Below the pieces are notes generated by a model that was not told the DNA's origin, ran no database searches, and worked only from the letters and a program-made list of their open reading frames with translations. The position numbers and the translations under genes were made by a program. Positions 50,304-59,790 of a stretch of DNA of 64,000 nt are shown piece after piece. The stretch lies in contig NZ_CP045324.1 of assembly GCF_009363275.1 (NCBI RefSeq), positions 3,224,001-3,288,000 on the forward strand, written 5' to 3'. The DNA comes from Marinobacter sp. THAF197a (lineage in GTDB: Bacteria > Pseudomonadota > Gammaproteobacteria > Pseudomonadales > Oleiphilaceae). Every line of letters begins with the position of its first letter. Position 1 is the first letter of the stretch.

Positions 50304-51599
50304 ATGTCTATCAGGCCCCTGACAACAGCACTTTTTCTCGCCTTGATCCCCCTGGGCGTTTTTGCTGATCATGAAACCTTCAGCCTGTATACCTTTGATT
50401 CCCCACCCTATCAGCAGGCAAGCGCCTCACCCGGGGGCCAGGAAGTTACCGGCGAAACCGTCGATACCGTCCGATGCGCTATGGTGCATGCCGGCGCCCA
50501 GGTGCATGTTCGCTTGATGCCCCAGAATCGCGCCCGCTTTGCTCTCCAACGCCATCTGGTTGACGGCTACTTCGCCGTGGACCCATCACAGGAGCTGGAT
50601 GAAGCAGCCGTGATCAGTCACCCGGTGGCGCTGGAAAAATGGTACTGGTTTTACCTTGGCACACGCCCTGACCCAGCAACCGCAAAAATAGGCGTTGTCA
50701 GCGGCAGCAACGAAGAGGTCTGGCTTAAACAAAATGGCTTTGAGCCCTTTGTCACTGTGAGCTCCACAGAACAGCTGCCCGCCTTGCTTAAACGCCAACG
50801 GATTGACATAGCACTGATGGACCAGCGGGTGATGGAGATTCTACAAACCGAAACTCCGGCACTCGGCCAAACCTTGAGCCGGGAGTTCCTCCGCTACGCG
50901 CCGCTGCATTTGTATCTGAACCCCAGATTCGTCAGTCAGCATCCGGGATTTCTGGCCCGCTTCAACCAGCAGCTGCCAGAGTGCATGGACCAGCACACAC
51001 TCTTATCTGACGACGAGTATCAACACATCGCTGTGCAAGCGCGCAGGTTGATCGCCTCGCTCGGTCAGCGTATTAACCTGGCCCAGGCCATTCACCAGGG
51101 ACCGAGGTTTGACACCTTCACGGAAATTCTGACTCAAGACACCCTCTGGCAGGCGCTGGCACCGGAGCAGGAAACGCCCTTGGCCTCCGAGATTCAGGCT
51201 TTGCCCGCCTCACAGGCATTGAAGCAGTGGAAAGTTGAGCAAGACGGGCTGGTCACGGAACTTCTGTTAACGGACAACCGAGGCGCTCTGGTTGCCATGA
51301 GCCAGCTGTCCTCCGATTACTGGCAAGGCGACGAACCGAAGTATCAGGAAATAGCTGAAGAAACGGAACATGGCGTGAAGCGGAAATCCGATTTGTGGAT
51401 ATCACCCATTCGCTACGATGCGTCTACCCGCCAGTTCCAGATTACGGTCAGCGTACCCATTCCTCTGCGGGAACCGAACAATGGCCTCGAGGGCATTCTG
51501 GCCATCGGCCTCGCCATCGAGAAAGCCCTGCACAACTACGAACGGCTGGCGCGGGCTCGCTCTGAGCAGGTCCCCATGGAGTTACCGGTAACCGAGTAA
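50304..51599 (+). CDS. Exported protein with solute-binding-like and sensor-like (Cache/PDC) halves
   Basis: This is a 431-residue protein with a signal peptide (ALFLALIPLGVFA). The first 230 residues of the mature protein look like a type 2 periplasmic binding domain (ETFSLYTFDSPPYQQ, DGYFAVDPSQEL, IGVVSGSNEEVWLKQNG, IDIALMDQRVMEIL). The C-terminal half resembles a PDC/Cache sensor (LLLTDNRGALVAMSQLSSDYW, then ISPIRYDASTRQFQITVSVP and ILAIGLAIEKAL). No membrane anchor or kinase, cyclase or methyl-accepting domain follows. I have not recognised the exact family. The ATG at 50304 has GGAGAG upstream. Confidence 0.6.
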   Translation: MSIRPLTTALFLALIPLGVFADHETFSLYTFDSPPYQQASASPGGQEVTGETVDTVRCAMVHAGAQVHVRLMPQNRARFALQRHLVDGYFAVDPSQELDEAAVISHPVALEKWYWFYLGTRPDPATAKIGVVSGSNEEVWLKQNGFEPFVTVSSTEQLPALLKRQRIDIALMDQRVMEILQTETPALGQTLSREFLRYAPLHLYLNPRFVSQHPGFLARFNQQLPECMDQHTLLSDDEYQHIAVQARRLIASLGQRINLAQAIHQGPRFDTFTEILTQDTLWQALAPEQETPLASEIQALPASQALKQWKVEQDGLVTELLLTDNRGALVAMSQLSSDYWQGDEPKYQEIAEETEHGVKRKSDLWISPIRYDASTRQFQITVSVPIPLREPNNGLEGILAIGLAIEKALHNYERLARARSEQVPMELPVTE

Positions 51600-51604
51600 C
51601 ACCC

Positions 51605-53293
51605 TCAGGCCGGCCCCAGCTCACAGGCCAGCACCAAAGCCCAGAACTCGGAAAAGTCATTCACCACCACGTCCGGTTTGTCCGGGTGTTTGTGAGTGCC
51701 CGGAAAAATCCGGTTCAGCCAGGGCAAGTCCCACTGGGCACCGTTGAAGAACACCGACGTCATACCTGCCCGCTTCGCGGCAATCACATCGGTAGTAGAA
51801 TCTCCCACGTACCACACACTCGGGTCCGGCGGGTAATCCAGTTTCTGCACCGCCAGCAGCAGCTGGTCCGGATGCGGTTTTCTGAGCGGGGTATCATCGC
51901 CGCAAACATCCACATCGAACAGGTGGGTCCAACCGGTGTCTTCCACGGCGGCCAGCTCGTGTTCAAAGAACTCCCTATCCCGGTTGGTGATCACGCCCAC
52001 CTGCATACCCAGTCGTCGCAGCCCCTCCAATACTTCCCGGACTTTCGGCTCGAAGGCCTTCACCGTGCCGTAGTGATTTCGGTAGTGATGGTTAAACGCC
52101 TTGTGGGCAACCTGCTTGGCTTGCTGATCGTCCCCAAACAGCACCTCGAAAATATCGGTGCGGGAGATTTTCCGGTCTGCCTTTACCTTGGGGTGCAACT
52201 TGGCGTACTCCCGTACATAGGCCACCAGCCGAGCATCTTCCGGAGTTTTGCTGTCTTCCGGCGCCACCATCCGGTTCATCAGCCCCAGCGTGTGGAAATC
52301 CGGCAGCATATCGTCTACCGCGTGGTACATGGCGTCCAGGGTGTCCACTAGGGTGGCATGCCAGTCAAACAACACCACCGCAGGGCGAATCAACTTCACC
52401 ACCGCCGGGTGCCAATCCGGCTCAATACGCGGCTCCGGCCGTTCGGGTGGCGGGAAGGGTTTCGGGCGCACTTCCGCTGGGCTGGCGGCGAACGCCTCAG
52501 GCTGTTCCCGCTCCAGCAACGCCAGCAAATCCATCAGGTCTTCAAAACTGTCGAGCACCGCCGCCGGTGCATCCCGGGAGGTGAACCAGCTCGAAATCCG
52601 GTCTGGCTCCCAGCAGGCGCCGTTGTAGAACACGCCGGACACCCCGGCACTGTGAGAGGTGAGCATATCGACGTAGCTATCGCCCACATACCAGGCCCGG
52701 GCATCGGCCGGCAGCCCCAACTTCTCCAGGGTTCTGAGAATCACCTGCGGGTCGGGCTTGTATTCGGTCACATCATCGGCGCATACCGTTGCATCGAACA
52801 GATGGTGCCATCGGCCCTCATCCACCGTTTGAAGTTCCTTGTCCAGAAACTCCCGGTTGCGGTTGGTCGATACCGCCAGCTTGATGCCCATGGCTTTCAG
52901 CGCACACAGATACTCATAGGCGCCGGGCTGAAAGGGTTTCACCTGGCCAAAATATTTCCGGTAAGCGTTGTTGTAGGCTTCGTGGGCAACCAGCTTGGCC
53001 GCTTTGTTATCACCGAAGATGGCATTGAAGATATCGGTTCTGGACACCCGCCGCTCCGCCAGAATCCTCGGATGCAGGCGCCGGAAGATACGGATGTAAC
53101 GCACCAGCCGGGCATCGTCCTGCGTGCGGCACTGATCCTCCGGCAGCAACTTTTCCACCAGCCCCAGATCTTCCAGCTGCGGCAACATATCTTCCATGGC
53201 GCTGAACATGGCATCGTGGGTGTCCACCAAAGTGCCGTGCCAGTCAAAGATCAGAACCGAGGGGGGTTGAATGCCTTCGTTCAGTGTGGTCAT
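51605..53293 (-). CDS. Tandem-duplicated HAD-like hydrolase with altered motif I
   Basis: This 562-residue protein has two clearly related HAD domains, about residues 12-245 and 305-545, joined by a Pro/Glu-rich linker. Each has motif I as DWHGTLVDT (Asp17) or DWHATLVDT (Asp310), motif II STNRNREF or ITNRDREF, a motif III Lys (KPDPQ, KPHPD) and motif IV GDSYVDML or GDSTTDVI. In both halves the second Asp of DxDGT is replaced by His (H19, H312). The domains are alike along their whole length (for example DARLVxYxR and SRTDIFxxxFGD), so they arose by internal duplication. The substrate is unknown. No signal peptide is seen. Confidence 0.85.
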   Translation of the reverse strand: MTTLNEGIQPPSVLIFDWHGTLVDTHDAMFSAMEDMLPQLEDLGLVEKLLPEDQCRTQDDARLVRYIRIFRRLHPRILAERRVSRTDIFNAIFGDNKAAKLVAHEAYNNAYRKYFGQVKPFQPGAYEYLCALKAMGIKLAVSTNRNREFLDKELQTVDEGRWHHLFDATVCADDVTEYKPDPQVILRTLEKLGLPADARAWYVGDSYVDMLTSHSAGVSGVFYNGACWEPDRISSWFTSRDAPAAVLDSFEDLMDLLALLEREQPEAFAASPAEVRPKPFPPPERPEPRIEPDWHPAVVKLIRPAVVLFDWHATLVDTLDAMYHAVDDMLPDFHTLGLMNRMVAPEDSKTPEDARLVAYVREYAKLHPKVKADRKISRTDIFEVLFGDDQQAKQVAHKAFNHHYRNHYGTVKAFEPKVREVLEGLRRLGMQVGVITNRDREFFEHELAAVEDTGWTHLFDVDVCGDDTPLRKPHPDQLLLAVQKLDYPPDPSVWYVGDSTTDVIAAKRAGMTSVFFNGAQWDLPWLNRIFPGTHKHPDKPDVVVNDFSEFWALVLACELGPA

Positions 53294-53362
53294 AACAAAA
53301 CCTTTGCCGTTTCAGTCACGTATATCTGCCCACATTCATTCAGTTAAAACCAAAAATCGCGA

Positions 53363-53506
53363 ATGCACAAAAAACCACACTTGCCCGAGAAAACCTGCCC
53401 GGTGTGCCAGCGCCCCTTCAGCTGGCGCAAGAAATGGGCAAAAGACTGGGACCAGGTTCGCTATTGCAGCGAACGATGCCGCCGTAACCGGAGCCTGCAG
53501 CCATGA
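53363..53506 (+). CDS. DUF2256 small zinc-ribbon-like protein
   Basis: This is a 47-residue protein, MHKKPHLPEKTCPVCQRPFS at the start and YCSERCRRNRS near the end. Four Cys (C12, C15, C35, C39) in CPVC and CSERC form a probable metal site. The overall form K-xC-xxCxRPFxWRKKW with DxVxYCSxRCR is the DUF2256 signature. Such proteins are commonly encoded beside cryptochrome/photolyase genes, as here: its stop overlaps the ATG of the next gene (ATGA at 53503). The function is unknown. Confidence 0.88.
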   Translation: MHKKPHLPEKTCPVCQRPFSWRKKWAKDWDQVRYCSERCRRNRSLQP

Positions 53507-55023
53507 CCACCGTGGTCTGGTTCAAACGGGATTTGCGCACCCGCGATCACGCCCCGCTGGTAGCGGCCGCCAATCTGGGTGAGCCGGTTATTGCACTGTA
53601 CGTGATTGAAGACAACTATTGGCAGCAACCGGATACCAGCGGGCGCCAATGGTGTTTTATCCAGGATTCCCTGGATGACCTCGATAAGCAGTTGCGCAAA
53701 GCGGGCAACCAACTGGTAGTGTTGCGAGGGTCCGTCATCGCAGCCCTGAGAGAGCTCAAGGCAAGCCATGCCATTGAGCGTGTGTTTTGCCATCAGGAAA
53801 CCGGTGGGCAATGGACCTTCGAGCGCGACAAAGCGGTTATAAAGTGGTGCTCCGACAACCAGATTGAGTTCAGGGAGTGGAACCAGTTCGGGGTGGTACG
53901 CCGGCTCAAAGACCGGGACATATGGGACAAAGCCTGGACCGAACTGATGAGGCAGCCCGTACTTGAGGCACCTGGCTCCGTGCCGTTTGCCGGCGCCATC
54001 CAAGGTGTAGCCTGGCGCGGTATCGAACCCGGCGCCACCGCAGCAGACCGGTGCCCGGATCGACAAACCGGTGGCAGCATTCGCGGCGAGACGTTACTGG
54101 CGTCGTTTCTTGAGCGCCGCTGCGTGGGTTACCAGTACAATATTTCCAGCCCCAATACCGCCGTGCGCGCCTGCTCCCGGCTGAGCCCTCATATCGCCTA
54201 TGGCACGGTCAGCCTCCGAGAAATTTACCAACAGGCCAAGGCTGCCGGCATTCACCGTAATACCCTGCCCCGGAAACAGAAAAGCCTGACCAGCTTTCGC
54301 TCCCGGTTGCACTGGCATTGTCATTTTATCCAGAAACTCGAAGACGAACCGGAGCTGGAATTTCGCGCCATGCACCGGGAACTGGAGGGCATGAAAACCG
54401 GGCCGAACGATTCCGAACGGCTGCAGCGCTGGCAGCAAGGGCAAACCGGTTGGCCTCTGGTAGATGCCTGCATGCGCAGCCTGCAACACACCGGCTGGCT
54501 CAATTTCCGAATGCGGGCAATGCTGATGGCGGTAGCCAGCTACCAACTGTGGTTGCACTGGCGTGAACCTGCCCTGCACCTGGCGCGACTGTTTACCGAT
54601 TTCGAGCCGGGCATTCACTATTCCCAGACCCAGATGCAATCCGGCCTGACCGGCATCAACGCCCTGCGCATCTATAATCCGGTGCTGCAAAGCCAGAAGC
54701 TGGACCCGCACGGCGAGTTTATCCGCCGCTGGATTCCTGAGCTGGCCGGCGTACCCACTGAGATGATTCACACCCCCTGGCTGATGACGCCGGTACAGAA
54801 AGCCCGCTTTGGCGGCAATACCTACACAGCCCCGGTGTGTGACCATGAGCAGGCCGCCCGGGCCGCGCGCAAGGCGGTGGGGGATTTTCGCAAGCAACAC
54901 GTCAGCCGGGAAGAGACTGGCCGGGTGCTGCACCGCCACGGCAGCCGCAAGGGGCCGCATCAAGCACGGCCGAAACCGGCAAGCCAGCCGCCGGCGGACA
55001 ACCAGCTATCGCTGTTTGACTGA
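53503..55023 (+). CDS. Cryptochrome/deoxyribodipyrimidine photolyase family protein
   Basis: This 506-residue protein has an N-terminal Rossmann-like photolyase domain (TTVVWFKRDLRTRDHAPLV) and the C-terminal FAD-binding domain (RSRLHWHCHFIQKLEDEPE, then TGWPLVDACMRSLQHTGWLN, FRMRAMLMAVASYQLWL and NPVLQSQKLDPHGEFIRRW). The C-terminal 40 residues are basic and polar. It may be a photolyase or a light sensor. It is translationally coupled to the DUF2256 gene. Its end overlaps the end of the antiporter operon by 18 bases on the opposite strand. Confidence 0.9.
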   Translation: MTTVVWFKRDLRTRDHAPLVAAANLGEPVIALYVIEDNYWQQPDTSGRQWCFIQDSLDDLDKQLRKAGNQLVVLRGSVIAALRELKASHAIERVFCHQETGGQWTFERDKAVIKWCSDNQIEFREWNQFGVVRRLKDRDIWDKAWTELMRQPVLEAPGSVPFAGAIQGVAWRGIEPGATAADRCPDRQTGGSIRGETLLASFLERRCVGYQYNISSPNTAVRACSRLSPHIAYGTVSLREIYQQAKAAGIHRNTLPRKQKSLTSFRSRLHWHCHFIQKLEDEPELEFRAMHRELEGMKTGPNDSERLQRWQQGQTGWPLVDACMRSLQHTGWLNFRMRAMLMAVASYQLWLHWREPALHLARLFTDFEPGIHYSQTQMQSGLTGINALRIYNPVLQSQKLDPHGEFIRRWIPELAGVPTEMIHTPWLMTPVQKARFGGNTYTAPVCDHEQAARAARKAVGDFRKQHVSREETGRVLHRHGSRKGPHQARPKPASQPPADNQLSLFD

Positions 55024-56484
55024 ACGCCAGGCCAGCGCCGCGATAACCGTGGCCACCAGAATGGGCCAGAACAGGCTCCAGGACTCATGAACCATGGTGG
55101 CTAGCCAGGCTTTATCCGGCACGGCCCCGGGCCAGGGCAACCACCAGAACAGTACCAGGCTGCCAGCCGTGGCCAGGCCCCAACCCAGACACATAAACGC
55201 AGGATTGCTGCCAACACTGGCAGCTGCCCGCTGCACCCACAAAAAACGCCATACCAGCAGCATGGTGGCCACAGCCCCCGCGCTCATCAGCATGGGCAGG
55301 TAGGGCGCCATGGCAAACTCGAAGTTGCCCGGCTTGAGCAGTTCCTTCATGGCCAGCTTGCTGGCAGCGCCACTGGTAAACGGCAGCCCCGCCAGCGACA
55401 GCCCCGGCAATGCGATCAACAGCCACAACAGCCATTGACCACCCCGTCCCGCCGGCAACGCCATGGCAGTAGAGAGGAACAAGCTACCTTTGGCCAGGCC
55501 ATGATGCAGCACGTACAGCGCCATCACCGCAAACAGCGGGCCCGCATACTCGGTATTGGCCAGCGCTGCGCCCACCATCAGTGTCATCAGGCCCATCTGG
55601 CTAATGCTGGAATAGGCCAACACGGTTTTCGGGCGCCGCTGGCGCACACCCAGCACAGCACCACCCAGGGAACCGACAGCGCCCAGGATCACCAGCGCAT
55701 TGCCCCAATCCGGCAAAGACACCTCACCAAACGGCAAAGTGACCAGCCAACCCAACAGGCCGGCTTTGATCATGGCGCCACTGAGCACCGCACTGGCTGG
55801 CGTCGGCGCGACCGGGTGCGCCAGGGGCAACCAGAAATGCAGCAGTGGCAGGCCCGCCTTCACCCCGAATCCCGCCAACAACAGGAACATGATCAACCAG
55901 CGCCGGTCGGCCTCCGCCACGGCGGCAGGCAGATCGGCCAACAAGCCACTACCGGCCTGTTGTGCGGCCATCAGAAGCCCCGACAGAATGGCCATTTCAC
56001 CCACCACCGCCATGGCCAGGTAGACGCGCCCCGCGTGGTTGGCCTCTCCCGTTCCCTCGTGCACCACCAGGCCATAACCGGCAAAGGTCATCAGGGCGAA
56101 GAAGCTATAGAAGCTGGCAATATCCTGGGCCATCACCAGCCCCAGATTCCCGGCCAGGGTGAGCGCCCAGAACACACAGAAACGCCGCAGGTAATGTACC
56201 TTCAGATAGCCGACGGCGAAGACACCGGCCACCAGCCAAAGCGTTGCCGTCAGAACCAGGAATACCTGGCGCAGCTCATCCAGCCCCCACCGGCCGCCTA
56301 ACAGCAGCCCCGGCAATTCAAGGGACGCGTCTGGCCCCAATGTCAGGCCTGCCAACAAGGCGGGCAAGGGCAACAAGGGCAAACAGTAACGATAAGCCTG
56401 CTGCCAATCGGGTCGCAGCGCCAGTAACAACGAGGCCAGCGGCAGGATAATCGCCAACAACAGCAAGAGGTTTGACGCAAACAT
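55006..56484 (-). CDS. Third NuoL/M/N-like antiporter subunit of the Mrp-type operon
   Basis: This 492-residue proton-translocating membrane protein has about fourteen hydrophobic segments. The channel signature is visible: GFGVKAGLPLLHFWLPLAHP, then TPASAVLSGAMIKAGL and LAYSSISQMG. It is related to HyfB/MrpD rather than to a full MrpA, and is the most divergent of the three large subunits here. The start at 56484 shares a base with the previous stop (TGATG). It is the last gene of the operon and converges on the photolyase-family gene. Confidence 0.85.
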   Translation of the reverse strand: MFASNLLLLLAIILPLASLLLALRPDWQQAYRYCLPLLPLPALLAGLTLGPDASLELPGLLLGGRWGLDELRQVFLVLTATLWLVAGVFAVGYLKVHYLRRFCVFWALTLAGNLGLVMAQDIASFYSFFALMTFAGYGLVVHEGTGEANHAGRVYLAMAVVGEMAILSGLLMAAQQAGSGLLADLPAAVAEADRRWLIMFLLLAGFGVKAGLPLLHFWLPLAHPVAPTPASAVLSGAMIKAGLLGWLVTLPFGEVSLPDWGNALVILGAVGSLGGAVLGVRQRRPKTVLAYSSISQMGLMTLMVGAALANTEYAGPLFAVMALYVLHHGLAKGSLFLSTAMALPAGRGGQWLLWLLIALPGLSLAGLPFTSGAASKLAMKELLKPGNFEFAMAPYLPMLMSAGAVATMLLVWRFLWVQRAAASVGSNPAFMCLGWGLATAGSLVLFWWLPWPGAVPDKAWLATMVHESWSLFWPILVATVIAALAWRSVKQR

Positions 56485-57980
56485 CACAGCGCCACCTCCC
56501 TTGCCACAATCAACTCAGCCCAACTCAGGGGGCTGAATGGCAGGTTGGCAATCAGCCCGGCTACCAGCATAAGAGCGGCAGTAATCAACGGCGGCCATAG
56601 CAGCCAGGCGCTGGTTTCAAGGCGCCCCCAACGGCGCTCGTGGGGCCACGGCTCGCACTGTTCAGCAAACCAGAGCCGGTGCAGTATCGGGAGAAAATAC
56701 GCCGCATTGAGCAGGCTGCTGATCACCAGCACCGCCACTACCCAATCCATACCGACCGCCAGTGCACCGCTGCCCATGGTCCACTTGGTAATAAACCCCG
56801 CCAACGGTGGGGCACCAATCATGCCAAAGGCGCCCAGGGTAAACGCCACCGAGGTGCCCGGCATGCGTTTGCCGGCGCCATCCAGTTCATCGATGCGGTG
56901 CACTCCGAGGGTTTCAGCGTAATTACCGGCACAGAAAAACAGGGTGATCTTCATGATGCCCTGATGCACCAGATGCACCAGGCCACCGGCCACGCCCACG
57001 GGCCCGAACAGGCACAGCCCCAGCACGATGTAGGACACCTGGCTGACCGTTGAAAACGCCAGTCGACGTTTCAGGTCAACCTGGTACAGGGCACGGGTGG
57101 AGCCATAGATAATGGTGAAGGCTGCCACGACCGAAAGCCCGGCCAGCAGCCCCATGTCTTTGGCCGCTTCCAACCCGTAGATCTCAAAGACCACGCGAAT
57201 AATGCCAAAGGCACCAGCTTTCACCACCGCCACGGCATGCAACAGGGCACTGACCGGTGCCGGCGCTACCATTGCCTGGGGCAGCCAGCCGTGGAATGGT
57301 ACCAGGGCTGCTTTTACCCCCAGCCCGACAATCATTAGCACGAAAATGATCGTCAGAGGCCCCTGCATGGAGGGGGCAATGTCTGAGAAGTAGCCCCCTT
57401 CCTGGAACCTGAGATCCCCCACCAAGCCGTGCAGCCAGGCAATGGCAAACAGCAAAACCGCACCACCGGTCAGGGTGTAGATAATGTAGTTACGCCCGGC
57501 TCGTAGCGCTTTGGTCGTGCCACGATGGACCACCAGCGGATAGGTGGACAGGGTGAGCATTTCGTAGAACAGAAAGAAGGTGAACAGGTTGCCCGCCAGG
57601 GCAATACCCATGGTGCTGGCCACACACAGACTGAAAAACCCGAAGAACCGGCTCCGGTTCGGGGAGTCCTCCAGATAACCCACGGCATAGATGGTGGTCA
57701 GTAACCACAGCAGGGCAGACAACCCGGCAAACAGCATCGACAGCGCATCGGCCCTCAGCACGAATTCCACACCGGGTACCATGGTGAACGCGGCCTCGTA
57801 TTCGCGCCCCTGGGCCACACCCCAGATCATCATGCCCACCAGTGCGATCTTCAGGATGGCAGCGACAAGGTTGATGGTGGTCCTGAGCCTGAACCCTCTC
57901 TCCGGCAGTGCAAAAAGGACCACCGAAGCCACCAGCGACGTCATCAGCGCAAAGACCGGCATTAAAACGCTCAGATTCAT
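56484..57980 (-). CDS. Mrp-type antiporter subunit D, second copy (NuoM-like)
   Basis: This 498-residue protein has the proton-channel signature LGVKAALVPFHGWLPQAMVAP, followed by APVSALLHAVAVVKAGAFGI, and the later DLKRRLAFSTVSQVSYI. These match the MrpD/NuoM family. The ATGA overlap with the preceding subunit gene and the one-base overlap with the next show a tightly coupled operon. It would conduct protons in exchange for sodium or in support of a redox partner. Confidence 0.9.
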   Translation of the reverse strand: MNLSVLMPVFALMTSLVASVVLFALPERGFRLRTTINLVAAILKIALVGMMIWGVAQGREYEAAFTMVPGVEFVLRADALSMLFAGLSALLWLLTTIYAVGYLEDSPNRSRFFGFFSLCVASTMGIALAGNLFTFFLFYEMLTLSTYPLVVHRGTTKALRAGRNYIIYTLTGGAVLLFAIAWLHGLVGDLRFQEGGYFSDIAPSMQGPLTIIFVLMIVGLGVKAALVPFHGWLPQAMVAPAPVSALLHAVAVVKAGAFGIIRVVFEIYGLEAAKDMGLLAGLSVVAAFTIIYGSTRALYQVDLKRRLAFSTVSQVSYIVLGLCLFGPVGVAGGLVHLVHQGIMKITLFFCAGNYAETLGVHRIDELDGAGKRMPGTSVAFTLGAFGMIGAPPLAGFITKWTMGSGALAVGMDWVVAVLVISSLLNAAYFLPILHRLWFAEQCEPWPHERRWGRLETSAWLLWPPLITAALMLVAGLIANLPFSPLSWAELIVAREVAL

Positions 57981-59443
57981 GGGCCAGCCCCCTCAAACGG
58001 CAGGGACATCACCGACAACACCGGCTCCGCCACCAGGCCGAGGCCAAGCGACAGCAACGCCAGAATCATCGGTATCACCTCCAGGCTCCTGGATGGGTGA
58101 TAGAACTGGTCCGTGTCTGTCGCTTCAATAAACGACGCCCGGTAAACCCGGAAGACATAGGCAGCCGAAAGCAAGCCACCCGCCAGCAAAACGCCCAGCC
58201 ACCACCATTGACCACTGGCCAGGCTGGCCTGGAGGAGCAACCACTTCGCGGCAAAGCCCCCGGTAGGCGGCAGCCCCATCAACGACACCCCGGCCAGCCC
58301 GAAAGAAAACAGCGAAAACGGCAGGAACCGGCTGACACCCGCCAGGGCATCTACCCGGTTGCTGCCTACCGACATGATCAGATTGCCGGCCGCCAGGAAC
58401 ATCGCGGCCTTGGCCAGGGCATGGCTGACCACCTGCAGGGTAATGCCCTGTTGCGCTTGCTGGGAGATGGCCTCGGTCACGCCCCAGGTGAGCGGGAACA
58501 GCAAAAACAGATAGCCAATCTGCGCCACGGAGGAATAGGCAACCACCTGCTTCAGTTTGACCTGCCGGAACGCCAGCCAACTGCCCCAGATAACCGCCAA
58601 ACTACCCAGCACTCCTATCAACTGGGCCAGTACATAGCCGCCCAAGTGGCCGCCCAGGTCCAGCCATAGCCTGGCGGCGATATAGAACGAGGCTTTGACC
58701 ACTAACGCAGACAACAGCGCACTGACCGGCGACCTGGCGATGCCATGGGCCGGCGGCAACCAACCGTGCATCGGGAACAGCGCGGTTTTCAGGGCCAGGC
58801 CCAGCAGCATCAGGATCAGCGGGAAGGTCAGGCCCGACTGAACATCACCGCTATTCATCAGCTCGGTCACGCCTGCCAGCGACAGGGTGCCAAACTGGCC
58901 GTAAATCAGGGCCACACCAAGCAGGTACGCCAGGGAACCCAGCAAAGCCGCCATCAGGTAGCGAATGGCAGCCCTGAGTGCGTCCGCCTGGCCGCCCAAC
59001 GCCACCAGCCCCACGGCGGCAAGGCTGATCAGCTCCAGCCCCACATACAGATTGAACAGATCGCCGCCCAACCAGACCGCATTCAGCCCGGCCCACAGAA
59101 ACCAGAACAGCGGCCAGAAATATCGGTGCCACGGCTTGCCAGGGTCCAGGTAGATGCTGGCGTGCCAGCCGCAAGCGGCCGCGACCAGGGCCGTCAGCAA
59201 CACAAAGGTTACCGCCAGGCCATCCACCCGCAGCTCAATGCCCAGGGGCGCCTGCCAACCGCCAAGCAGGTAAAGAAACCCGCCGTCGCTGGCCACGGCG
59301 GCCCACAAGCCCAGAGACACCAACACCTGCACCAGGATTCCAAGCCAGGTCACCACCCGGCCTTTGCTGAAATCCAGCAACAGGGTCAGCACCGCCCAGG
59401 CCAGGGGTGTGAACAACAATCCCGCCATTAACCACAAGGTCAT
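57977..59443 (-). CDS. Mrp-type antiporter subunit D, first copy (MnhD/NuoN-like)
   Basis: This 488-residue membrane protein has the signature LALKTALFPMHGWLPPAHGI, then RSPVSALLSALVVKASFYIA and LKQVVAYSSVAQIGYLF, typical of MrpD/MnhD. It overlaps both the C subunit gene upstream and the second D-like gene downstream by 4 bases. The order C-D is the conserved order of Mrp operons, so this copy is the best candidate for the canonical D subunit. Confidence 0.9.
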   Translation of the reverse strand: MTLWLMAGLLFTPLAWAVLTLLLDFSKGRVVTWLGILVQVLVSLGLWAAVASDGGFLYLLGGWQAPLGIELRVDGLAVTFVLLTALVAAACGWHASIYLDPGKPWHRYFWPLFWFLWAGLNAVWLGGDLFNLYVGLELISLAAVGLVALGGQADALRAAIRYLMAALLGSLAYLLGVALIYGQFGTLSLAGVTELMNSGDVQSGLTFPLILMLLGLALKTALFPMHGWLPPAHGIARSPVSALLSALVVKASFYIAARLWLDLGGHLGGYVLAQLIGVLGSLAVIWGSWLAFRQVKLKQVVAYSSVAQIGYLFLLFPLTWGVTEAISQQAQQGITLQVVSHALAKAAMFLAAGNLIMSVGSNRVDALAGVSRFLPFSLFSFGLAGVSLMGLPPTGGFAAKWLLLQASLASGQWWWLGVLLAGGLLSAAYVFRVYRASFIEATDTDQFYHPSRSLEVIPMILALLSLGLGLVAEPVLSVMSLPFEGAGP

Positions 59444-59790
59444 TCGGGAGCACCCTCCCGGTTCACAGCCCGAGCCTTGGGCCGGGCATTTTCCCGGGCC
59501 GGCTCAGCCAGCGTAGTCTGGCCTGACAAATGGTAGTACCGGCGGATTAACACCACGGCCAGGGCCGTCGCGGCAATAGCCACCACAATGCCCGTGAGCA
59601 CCAGGGCCTGGGGCACAGGATCTGGCTGACCGTTGCGCTGGGCCAGACCCACCATGATCAGGAAGACGCCGGAACCGATCAGGTTGAACGCCATCAACTT
59701 GCGCAGCAGGTGCTGCAGGCGTAAAAACCCGAACAGGCCAATACCACATAAGGCAACGCCAGCGAATGCATACAACAAGGCCGAGGTCAT
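59440..59790 (-). CDS. mrpC: Mrp-type antiporter subunit C (NuoK-like)
   Basis: This 116-residue protein has three membrane segments. The stretch LLRKLMAFNLIGSGVFLIMV, followed by DPVPQALVLTGIVVAIAATA, is the MrpC/MnhC/NuoK pattern. A charged C-terminal tail of 25 residues extends beyond the membrane part. The gene overlaps its neighbours by 4 bases on each side. It pairs with the D subunits to form the antiporter core. Confidence 0.93.
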   Translation of the reverse strand: MTSALLYAFAGVALCGIGLFGFLRLQHLLRKLMAFNLIGSGVFLIMVGLAQRNGQPDPVPQALVLTGIVVAIAATALAVVLIRRYYHLSGQTTLAEPARENARPKARAVNREGAPE

